Positions 1-4,428 of a stretch of DNA of 5,136 nucleotides are shown here, in pieces (position 1 is the first letter of the stretch; the number at the start of each line of letters is the position of its first letter). The position numbers and the translations under genes were made by a program. Below the pieces are notes generated by a model. The model searched no databases, had not been told where the DNA came from, and saw only the letters and a program-made list of their open reading frames with translations. The DNA comes from Desulfobacca acetoxidans (GTDB lineage Bacteria; Desulfobacterota; Desulfobaccia; Desulfobaccales; 0-14-0-80-60-11): contig DYJG01000234.1 in the NCBI GenBank assembly GCA_020723225.1, positions 1 through 5,136 on the forward strand. Direction: 5' to 3'.

Positions 1-76
1 AAAAATACCTAAAAACCACACCCAACTGTCGAAGATGAGTCAGAATGACAAGTGGTGGGACTTTCGCAGAGGTATC

Positions 77-104
77 GAGTTCCAGGTTCCGAGTTCCGAG
101 TTAA
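77..104. repeat. Tandem heptamer array, RRGTTCM type
   Basis: Four consecutive 7-base units are visible: GAGTTCC, AGGTTCC, GAGTTCC and the degenerate GAGTTAA. The same heptamer family recurs at 1207-1241 inside the start of nikL. Short heptanucleotide tandem arrays of this sort are scattered repeats in several bacterial lineages. No function is implied by the sequence. Confidence 0.75.
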
Positions 105-206
105 GAAAATGCGGATCAGGAACTTTTCATAATTTGTGGGTGTGCTGGAGGCTTATGAGTCACTGCTTTCTTGGCAACAAATTTCCCCTTGAACTTTTAG
201 GGTATG

Positions 207-243
207 CCGGATATAAAGAACTATCCGGGGTAAGAAACCCCGG
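207..243 (+). other. Two overlapping, mutually exclusive hairpins
   Basis: CCGGATA (207-213) can pair with TATCCGG (222-228) around an 8-base loop. CCGGGG (225-230) can pair with CCCCGG (238-243) around the loop TAAGAAA. The two stems share bases 225-228, so only one can form at a time. This sits 30 bases before the terminator-like hairpin at 273-328. The arrangement is what an RNA switch or attenuator would show, but I recognise no known riboswitch core, and repeat-rich DNA can give such pairings by chance. Confidence 0.35.
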
Positions 244-272
244 GACGCACCACCGCCAAGCAGATAAAAATT

Positions 273-328
273 AAAAGCCATGAAGGCTGGCGCTCCTCCG
301 GAGAGGGAGCGGCTTTCATGGCTTTTTT
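273..328 (+). terminator. Strong intrinsic-terminator-like hairpin
   Basis: Bases 273-284 pair perfectly with 315-326 (12 bp). The stem continues through 285-287 with 312-314 and, after a 3-base bulge, through 291-296 with 306-311, around a short loop. Six T residues (323-328) follow. The A-rich 5' side would give a T tract on the opposite strand, so the hairpin could work in both directions. It shares AAAGCCAYGAAGGCT with the hairpin in front of nikK (3454-3468). It may end an upstream transcript, act as a leader attenuator, or be a dispersed hairpin repeat. A nikM promoter would most simply lie downstream of it. Confidence 0.65.
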
Positions 329-406
329 GTGGTCCGGGGGATCCTGGAAGGATAAAAGCAATTTCGTATTCTATACATGGCGACATAAATAATTGTGCAT
401 TATTAA

Positions 407-472
407 TCTCTGCGCTCTCTGCGTCTCTGCGAGATAAAAAGGTTTCTCGCAGAGGCGCAGAGGCCGCAGAGA
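407..472. repeat. 28-bp inverted repeat made of CGCAGAG-type octamers
   Basis: The arm at 407-434 is complementary to 445-472 at 25 of 28 positions, with a 10-base loop (435-444). Each arm is itself a run of units of about 8 bases: TCTCTGCG-like on the left and CGCAGAGG-like on the right. As RNA it would make a very stable hairpin, but no T tract follows, so it is not a typical terminator. It looks like a dispersed extragenic repeat. Confidence 0.8.
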
Positions 473-502
473 ATGTCAACCGCGGTTAATTAAGTCGCTC
501 AG

Positions 503-508
503 TATAAT
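503..508 (+). promoter_or_regulatory. Possible -10 box for the nik operon
   Basis: TATAAT is an exact match to the sigma-70 -10 consensus, in the AT-rich gap between the inverted repeat and nikM. No convincing -35 hexamer lies 16-18 bases upstream, where the sequence is the end of the repeat and CCGCGG. The distance to the nikM start would leave a leader of about 80 bases. The call rests only on the hexamer and the position. Confidence 0.25.
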
Positions 509-560
509 AAGACCAATCGGTAACCTAAACTTATCGATAATTTATTATTTTTTTTACGGA

Positions 561-588
561 AAACGAAAAACACAAAACGAAAAACGGT
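561..588 (+). repeat. Tandem heptamer array, AAACGAA type, in the nikM leader
   Basis: The units AAACGAA, AAACACA, AAACGAA and AAACGGT follow each other with a 7-base period and end 7 bases before the nikM ATG. The array fills the place where a ribosome binding site would be expected, and no GGAG-like sequence is visible there. An A-rich unstructured leader may be enough for initiation; that is an inference. Confidence 0.65.
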
Positions 589-595
589 ACTAAAC

Positions 596-1201
596 ATGCA
601 CATTTCCGAAGGAGTGCTCTCTCCCGCGGTCTTGGCCGGGGGCGCGGGCCTGGCGGTGTTGGGAACCGCGGTGGGCCTGAAAAAAATGGATTACGAGGCC
701 ATTCCTCGGGTGGCCATCCTTTCCGCGGCCTTTTTCGTGGCCTCCCTCATCCGGGTGCCGGTGGGGCCGGTGGGCCTGCACCTGGTCTTGAACGGCCTCC
801 TGGGGCTGCTGTTGGGCTGGGCGGCCGTCCCCGCCATCCTCATCGCCCTGGTGCTCCAGGCCTTGCTCTTTCAATTCGGCGGCCTGACGGTCCTCGGGGT
901 GAACACGGTGATCATGGCCGCGCCCGCGGTCTTTTGCTTTTATGCCTATCGTCCTTTATTGCGCCGTCCGGGAAAGCCCGCCGCAGTGGGGGCCTTTGCC
1001 TGCGGCGCCAGCGCCATTTTGCTGAGCGGCCTGCTGGCGGCCGCGGCCTTGATCGCCACCGGCGAGGCCTTTCTCCAGGTGGCCGAACTGGTCCTGGCCG
1101 CCCATATCCCGGTGCTGATCATCGAGGGGATCATTACGCTCTTTATTTTCCGGTTTATTAAGAAAGTCCGGCCCGAGATGTTGGAGGGGATGTATGAATA
1201 A
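596..1201 (+). CDS. nikM: ECF nickel/cobalt transporter substrate-binding membrane subunit NikM (CbiM family)
   Basis: The 201-residue integral membrane protein is the metal-binding S component of an ECF transporter. It begins MHISEGVL, the hallmark of CbiM/NikM. In the family the free N terminus, His2 and a further His near residue 67 chelate the metal in a square plane; the second ligand here is probably His62 in GLHLVLNG. The block QFGGLTVLGVNT (93-104) and AHIPVLIIEG (169-178) are also family signatures. About six hydrophobic helices cover residues 9-187, with a short basic end. The start is fixed by the need for Met-His at the N terminus, although no Shine-Dalgarno is visible upstream. 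The stop overlaps nikL by 8 bases. It lacks the fused NikN/CbiN-type extension seen in longer relatives. Ni versus Co cannot be read from this protein; the NikL/NikK neighbours favour nickel. An annotator may label it cbiM. Confidence 0.93.
   Translation: MHISEGVLSPAVLAGGAGLAVLGTAVGLKKMDYEAIPRVAILSAAFFVASLIRVPVGPVGLHLVLNGLLGLLLGWAAVPAILIALVLQALLFQFGGLTVLGVNTVIMAAPAVFCFYAYRPLLRRPGKPAAVGAFACGASAILLSGLLAAAALIATGEAFLQVAELVLAAHIPVLIIEGIITLFIFRFIKKVRPEMLEGMYE
1183..1196 (+). promoter_or_regulatory. Ribosome binding site and start deciding the nikL N terminus
   Basis: GGAGG at 1183-1187 lies 6 bases before ATG 1194-1196, inside the end of nikM. This is the best initiation signal for nikL and implies translational coupling to nikM. 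It places the repeats at 1207-1266 inside the coding sequence. The other in-frame ATG (1338) would cut off most of the signal/anchor helix, and the in-frame GTG (1248) lies inside the hairpin. Confidence 0.7.
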
Positions 1202-1919
1202 CCAAAGAGTTCAAGGTTCAAAGTTCAAAGTTCAAGGTTCCCGTAGGGTGCGTTTCACGCACCCTAAAAGGCTGGCGCAAGAGTCGAGGCTGCGGAACTA
1301 CTGGATTCCGGGCTCTTTATTATTTCTGATTTTGGGTATGTTCACCACCCCCGCGGCGGCCCACCGCCTGCTGGTCTTTGCCTACATTGCCGGGGACACC
1401 ATCCACACGGAGAGCAAGTTCGTCCCCGACAACCCGGTGCGCCAGGGCCAGGTGCAGGTATCGGATCACAAAACCGGCCGGGTCCTGATAACCGGCAAAA
1501 CCGATGATCAAGGGAAATTCTCCTTTAAAATTCCCCCTGAAGCCGCGGAGCAAAAGATGGACCTGAAGATCGTGGTGGCCGCAGGCCAGGGCCACCAGGG
1601 AGAATGGCTGCTGAAAGCCGCCGGCTATCTGCCGGGGCTGAAAACCGCCACAGCCGCAACTCCTGCCTCATCGTCCCCCTCGGCGTCCCCCCCGCTCCCG
1701 CTTGCACCGGAAACCAAACCCGGGGCCATGGACGCCAAGCTCTTGGAAAAAATAGTGAACCAGGCCCTGGAACGCCAGTTGGCGCCCATTAACCAGAAGC
1801 TTGCAGAGTTGGCCGTGCGCCGCACTTCATTGACCGACGTCCTCGGCGGCCTCGGCTACATCCTGGGTTTCTTCGGGCTCTGGGCCTACTTCCAGAGCAA
1901 AAGGAAAAGAGATTCTTGA
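1194..1919 (+). CDS. nikL: Nickel ECF transporter auxiliary subunit NikL-like, two membrane anchors
   Basis: The 241-residue product has the NikL layout: an N-terminal signal/anchor helix (about 38-52), a periplasmic beta-rich domain (57-140), a Pro/Ala/Ser-rich linker (150-178), an amphipathic helix (179-208), a C-terminal membrane helix (214-233) and a basic SKRKRDS tail. The domain has the form of small carrier or carboxypeptidase-regulatory-like folds, with GKTDDQGKFSFKIP and a GQGH turn (131-134). AAAH at 54-57 suggests signal cleavage or exposure just before His57. NikL is known from comparative genomics as a nickel-specific partner of NikM, replacing CbiN; its mechanism is not established. 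Residues 4-24 are encoded by tandem heptamers and a hairpin repeat, so the first 35 or so residues are probably not ancestral. The stop overlaps the nikQ TTG start. The assignment rests on architecture and position rather than on strong sequence motifs. Confidence 0.75.
   Translation: MNNQRVQGSKFKVQGSRRVRFTHPKRLAQESRLRNYWIPGSLLFLILGMFTTPAAAHRLLVFAYIAGDTIHTESKFVPDNPVRQGQVQVSDHKTGRVLITGKTDDQGKFSFKIPPEAAEQKMDLKIVVAAGQGHQGEWLLKAAGYLPGLKTATAATPASSSPSASPPLPLAPETKPGAMDAKLLEKIVNQALERQLAPINQKLAELAVRRTSLTDVLGGLGYILGFFGLWAYFQSKRKRDS
1207..1241 (+). repeat. Tandem heptamer array inside nikL
   Basis: Five units run in a row: GAGTTCA, AGGTTCA, AAGTTCA, AAGTTCA and AGGTTCC. They belong to the same RRGTTCM family as 77-104. 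Because the period is 7, the reading frame shifts between units, giving RVQGSKFKVQGS in NikL without a stop codon. Confidence 0.8.
1244..1266 (+). repeat. Perfect 10-bp hairpin repeat inside nikL
   Basis: TAGGGTGCGT (1244-1253) pairs with ACGCACCCTA (1257-1266) around the 3-base loop TTC. It directly follows the heptamer array, as if both form one compound element. It begins about 50 bases after the nikL start codon and encodes part of RRVRFTHPK. The GTAGGG edge resembles the edge of the inverted repeat at 5083-5136. No T tract follows, so it is not a terminator. Confidence 0.75.
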
Positions 1920-2686
1920 GTCACCTCCAGGAGCCATTTGCCGACAGCGCGTCATGGGCGCACCGGTTGGACCCCCGGGGCAAGGTACTGGCGGCCGGGC
2001 TTTTTGCCGTCCTGATGGCCGCGGCCCGGACCTATGCCGCGGCCCTGGCCGGGTTGGCCCTGGCCCTGATTCTCCTGGCCTTGGCCCGGCTCCCCTGGAA
2101 GAAAGTGGGTGCCCGGCTGCTGGTGGTAAACGGCTTCATCATCTTTCTATGGCTCGTCCTGCCCCTGACCTATCCGGGGGAAACGGTATGGCGCCCGGGA
2201 CCTTTGGCGGTGTCCCGGGAAGGCCTGATTTACACCGGGTTGATCACCTTGAAGTCCAACGCCATCATGATCGCGATAATTGCCCTCATCGCCACTCAGC
2301 AGGTGAACACCCTGGGACAGGCCCTGCAGCAGCTCAGGCTGCCAAGCAAGTTGTGCCATTTGCTCCTATTTACCTACCGTTACCTGCACGTCTTCGAGCT
2401 GGAATTCCAACGCCTGGTCCAGGCCCTGAAAATCAGGGGATTTAAGGCCGGCACCAATCTCCACACCTACCGCACTTACGCCAATCTGGCGGCCATGCTG
2501 CTGGTGCACAGCTTCGACCGGGCCGACCGGGTCTACCGGGCCATGCTCTGCCGGGGTTTTAAAGGGAAGTTTTACAGCTTGCGGACCTTTTCCTGGCAGT
2601 CCCGGGACCTGGTCTTCGGCCTGCTGTCTTTACTGGCCCTGGCCGGCCTCCTTTACCTGGAGTGGCGGGGCGCCGGTTCCTTGTGA
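1916..2686 (+). CDS. nikQ: ECF transporter transmembrane coupling subunit NikQ (CbiQ/EcfT family)
   Basis: The 256-residue T component links the metal-binding subunit to the ATPase. The N terminus has the typical LDPRGKV (18-24) just before the first helix. Hydrophobic segments lie at about 25-57, 64-83, 104-127 and 233-248. The two cytoplasmic coupling motifs of EcfT proteins are visible as KIRGF (172-176) and LCRGF (211-215), with the invariant Arg-Gly at 174-175 and 213-214 that docks in the ATPase groove. The length is normal for CbiQ. The start is a TTG that overlaps the nikL stop (TTGA), with AAGGA 10 bases upstream; starting later would remove residues ahead of the conserved LDPR. A label of cbiQ would be equally correct at family level. 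Confidence 0.93.
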   Translation: MSHLQEPFADSASWAHRLDPRGKVLAAGLFAVLMAAARTYAAALAGLALALILLALARLPWKKVGARLLVVNGFIIFLWLVLPLTYPGETVWRPGPLAVSREGLIYTGLITLKSNAIMIAIIALIATQQVNTLGQALQQLRLPSKLCHLLLFTYRYLHVFELEFQRLVQALKIRGFKAGTNLHTYRTYANLAAMLLVHSFDRADRVYRAMLCRGFKGKFYSLRTFSWQSRDLVFGLLSLLALAGLLYLEWRGAGSL

Positions 2687-2693
2687 GGTTACG

Positions 2694-3353
2694 ATGAACG
2701 AACCTTTGATCGATCTTAAAGACATCACCTTTGCCTATCCAGGGGCCGGCACCCCGGTTTTCCGGGATTTTAATTTCCAGCTCCTGCCCGGGAATCACGT
2801 GGGCCTCATCGGCCCCAACGGCTGCGGCAAGACCACGCTGCTGCACCTGATCATGGGCCTGGTGAAGCCCCAGAAAGGCCGCATCGAGGTTTTGGGGCAA
2901 GAGGCGAGCATCGAGAAGGATTTTGTGGCCGTCCGGCAGCAGGTGGGGTTGGTCTTCCAAAACCCCGACGATCAGCTCTTCTGCCCCACGGTCCTGGAAG
3001 ACGTGGCCTTCGGCCCCCTGAACCAGGGGAAGACGCCGGCCGAAGCGATGCAAATCGCCCGGGAGACCATGGAGCGGCTGGGTCTCGCGGGCTTCGAGGA
3101 CCGGGTGACCTATAAACTCTCCGGGGGCGAAAAGAAGCTGGTCTCCCTGGCCGCGGTCCTGGCCATGCAGCCCCGGCTGCTCCTGTTGGACGAACCCACC
3201 ACCGGGTTGGATACGGAGACCAAGCACCGCCTGGTGCACTTCCTCCAGGACCTGGATATCGCTTACATGATCGTCTCCCATGAGGACGCCTTTTTGCACC
3301 ACACCGTGGGCGAATACTACCATGTGCATGAGCACTGCTGTCAGCTAGTGTAG
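2694..3353 (+). CDS. nikO: ECF transporter ATP-binding subunit NikO (CbiO family)
   Basis: The 219-residue ABC ATPase powers uptake by NikMLQ. In order, it shows an aromatic A-loop (Tyr15), Walker A GPNGCGKTT (40-48, Lys46), a Q-loop in VFQNPDDQLF (Gln89), the signature LSGGEKK (142-148), Walker B LLLLDEPT (162-169, catalytic Glu167) and the H-loop His196 in VSHED. All catalytic residues are present. Glu in place of Gln in the signature is common in this subfamily. The protein is shorter than the roughly 270 residues usual for CbiO and ends soon after the H-loop in a His/Cys-rich tail (His202, 203, 210, 212, 214; Cys215, 216) that could bind metal. GAGG lies 5 bases before the ATG, and the gap to nikQ is 7 bases. 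The NPDDQLF block is typical of the A subunits of ECF transporters. Confidence 0.93.
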   Translation: MNEPLIDLKDITFAYPGAGTPVFRDFNFQLLPGNHVGLIGPNGCGKTTLLHLIMGLVKPQKGRIEVLGQEASIEKDFVAVRQQVGLVFQNPDDQLFCPTVLEDVAFGPLNQGKTPAEAMQIARETMERLGLAGFEDRVTYKLSGGEKKLVSLAAVLAMQPRLLLLDEPTTGLDTETKHRLVHFLQDLDIAYMIVSHEDAFLHHTVGEYYHVHEHCCQLV

Positions 3354-3389
3354 AGCCCCCAGAAGGGGGCTGGGTATAATACCGTTTTT
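3354..3389 (+). terminator. Probable terminator after nikO
   Basis: AGCCCCC (3354-3360) pairs with GGGGGCT (3365-3371) around AGAA, directly after the nikO stop codon. A second small dyad, GGTAT-A-ATACC (3373-3383), and five T residues (3385-3389) follow. The T tract is 13 bases from the main stem, so termination may be partial. The embedded TATAAT (3375-3380) matches a -10 box, but no -35 sequence accompanies it. Confidence 0.6.
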
Positions 3390-3404
3390 CCTGGATGAAC
3401 GAAC

Positions 3405-3421
3405 CCGGGCATGAATCCCGG
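3405..3421 (+). other. Small hairpin in the nikK leader
   Basis: CCGGG (3405-3409) pairs with CCCGG (3417-3421) around a 7-base loop, CATGAAT. A similar CCGGGG/CCCCGG hairpin with a 7-base loop stands in front of the related long hairpin upstream of nikM (225-243), so the two regions share an order of small hairpin then long hairpin. The stem is only 5 bp and may be incidental. Confidence 0.35.
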
Positions 3422-3453
3422 ATAGTCAAACCAAGTTTAAGTTTCTGAAAGAT

Positions 3454-3510
3454 AAAGCCACGAAGGCTTGGGCGCCTGCAACCGCCAGGTTTTCGCGGCT
3501 ATTTATTTTT
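3454..3510 (+). promoter_or_regulatory. Long hairpin with U-rich tail before the nikK ribosome binding site
   Basis: Bases 3456-3464 pair with 3492-3500 except for one A-C mismatch. The stem continues with wobble pairs through 3465-3471 with 3485-3491 and 3473-3474 with 3483-3484. ATTTATTTTT (3501-3510) follows and runs straight into the Shine-Dalgarno at 3511. The 5' arm repeats AAAGCCAYGAAGGCT of the hairpin at 273-328 (14 of 15 bases). One stem pair, T281-A318, is changed on both sides to C3461-G3495. It could be an attenuator or riboswitch expression platform for nikK, or a dispersed hairpin repeat. No known riboswitch core was recognised. Confidence 0.5.
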
Positions 3511-3526
3511 AAGGAGGAAAGTTATG
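3511..3526 (+). promoter_or_regulatory. Strong nikK ribosome binding site
   Basis: AAGGAGG (3511-3517) lies 6 bases before ATG 3524-3526, which fixes the nikK start. The 17-base stretch AAGGAGGAAAGTTATGC is repeated with one change at 4416-4432 before the isomerase gene. Confidence 0.85.
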
Positions 3527-4303
3527 CAACGTTATTTCACCTTAGGTCTCTGTTTGCTCCTCGTTTTCGCCCTGGCAGGCATCGGCCAGGCCCATTTCGG
3601 GATGATCCTGCCGGAGAAATCCATGGTCATGCAGGGCGATAGCCCGGATTTGGACCTTATCCTGGCCTTCTGCCATCCCTTTGAGCAGAAAGGGATGTCC
3701 CTGGCCAAACCCAAAAAATTCGGGGTGCAAAGCGGGAAGGAAAAAATCGATCTCTTGCCTGCCCTCCAGGAAGCCAAGGTCCTGGACCACCAGGCCTGGA
3801 AGGCCAAATACGCCTTGAAAAAGCCCGGAGTCTACGCCTTTTATCTTGATCCTGCGCCTTATTGGGAACCGGCGGAAAATAAATATATCATCCACCAGAC
3901 CAAGACTTATGTGGCTGCGTTCGGCGGGGAGGAGGACTGGGACCGGGAAGTTGGCTTAAAGGCGGAAATCGTGCCTCTGGCCCGGCCCTTCGGCCTCTAC
4001 GCGGGCAACGTCTTCCAGGGGGTGGTGAAATTCAAAGGCAAGCCCGTGGCCGGGGCCGACGTGGAAGTGGAATACTGGAACCCGGAGAAAAAGATGGCCG
4101 CTCCCAACGACTATTTCGTGGCCCAGGTGGTGAAGACCGATAAAAACGGGGTTTTCACCTTTGCTCCCCCTAAAGCCGGGTGGTGGGGTTTCGCGGCCCT
4201 GACCACGGAGAAGCAAGCCGTCATGCACCCGGACGGCAAGAAAAAGGATGCGGAATACGGCGCGGTGCTCTGGGTGCAGTTCACCGACTGGCCGGGAAAA
4301 TGA
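3524..4303 (+). CDS. nikK: Secreted nickel-uptake accessory protein NikK (DUF4198 family)
   Basis: The 259-residue protein has a clear signal peptide: a basic start (MQRYF), a hydrophobic core at 6-20 and probable cleavage after GQA at 23, leaving His24 as the mature N terminus (HFGMILP). This is how DUF4198 proteins of the NikK type begin. Other features of the family are AFCHPFE (48-54, His51), an aromatic PAPYWEP stretch (110-116), a GVYAFYLDP strand, and a C-terminal beta domain with KGKPVAGADVEVEYWNP (171-187) followed by DKNGVFTFAPPKAGWWGF (206-223). It should be a periplasmic, mostly beta protein that captures Ni(II) or helps deliver it to NikM. That role is inferred from genomic association, and a biochemical mechanism is not established. 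It has its own leader and strong ribosome binding site, so it can be made in excess over the membrane subunits. No lipobox cysteine is seen, so it is probably soluble. Confidence 0.82.
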   Translation: MQRYFTLGLCLLLVFALAGIGQAHFGMILPEKSMVMQGDSPDLDLILAFCHPFEQKGMSLAKPKKFGVQSGKEKIDLLPALQEAKVLDHQAWKAKYALKKPGVYAFYLDPAPYWEPAENKYIIHQTKTYVAAFGGEEDWDREVGLKAEIVPLARPFGLYAGNVFQGVVKFKGKPVAGADVEVEYWNPEKKMAAPNDYFVAQVVKTDKNGVFTFAPPKAGWWGFAALTTEKQAVMHPDGKKKDAEYGAVLWVQFTDWPGK

Positions 4304-4428
4304 GGAAAAATGCGCGCATGCAGAAGATTTCTGGCAACTAGCGATAATTTGTGTTAGTAATAATTAAAAATCCTCTAGCCATAGCTTGGATCCAAAACAA
4401 TTTGGACCGAGACTAAAGGAGGGAAGTT
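4304..4428 (+). other. Spacer between nikK and the isomerase gene
   Basis: This AT-rich gap contains GATAAT (4343-4348) and other loosely promoter-like hexamers, none with a good partner. A bulged hairpin, GG(A)TCCAAA (4388-4396) with TTTGGACC (4401-4408) around ACAA, lies 7 bases before the Shine-Dalgarno AAGGAGG (4416-4422). No terminator for nikK appears here; the next one is inside the following reading frame. Confidence 0.5.

Larger units (their letters stand above)
1..595. other. Gene-free upstream region, repeat mosaic
   Basis: No open reading frame here looks like a real protein. The forward frame at 35-274 and the reverse frame at 153-479 run through the tandem and inverted repeats, lack recognisable motifs and lack good ribosome binding sites. 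The stretch is AT-rich compared with the genes. It contains a heptamer array (77-104), a pair of competing hairpins (207-243), a terminator-like hairpin (273-328), an octamer-based inverted repeat (407-472), a possible -10 box (503-508) and a second heptamer array (561-588), each listed separately. Bases 1-76, 105-206 and 330-406 show nothing I can name. Confidence 0.7.

Noticed and set aside
35..274. Forward reading frame of 79 codons
   Set aside because: It runs through the heptamer array and hairpins, has no recognisable motif and no good ribosome binding site.
180..330. Cobalamin, NiCo, Moco or cyclic-di-GMP riboswitch before nikM or in the nikK leader
   Set aside because: I looked for the conserved cores of these families and found only short partial resemblances (for example AAAGCC), not enough to name one. 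A covariance-model scan would decide.
407..472. CRISPR array
   Set aside because: The repeats are contiguous octamers in inverted arms, with no unique spacers of regular length.
1194..1919. CbiN, the usual partner of CbiM
   Set aside because: CbiN is about 100 residues with two helices and a short loop. This protein is far longer, with a globular domain, linker and helix between the anchors, which fits NikL.
2559..3335. Long reverse-strand frame of 258 codons opposite nikQ/nikO
   Set aside because: It lies opposite the fully motif-supported nikO and end of nikQ; long antisense frames are expected in GC-rich genes and this one shows no family features.
3394..3447. Mini-frame starting MNEP, like nikO; GATGAACGAACC occurs at 2693-2704 and 3394-3405
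   Set aside because: A 12-base identity is expected about once by chance in a window this size. There is no ribosome binding site and similarity ends after 12 bases.
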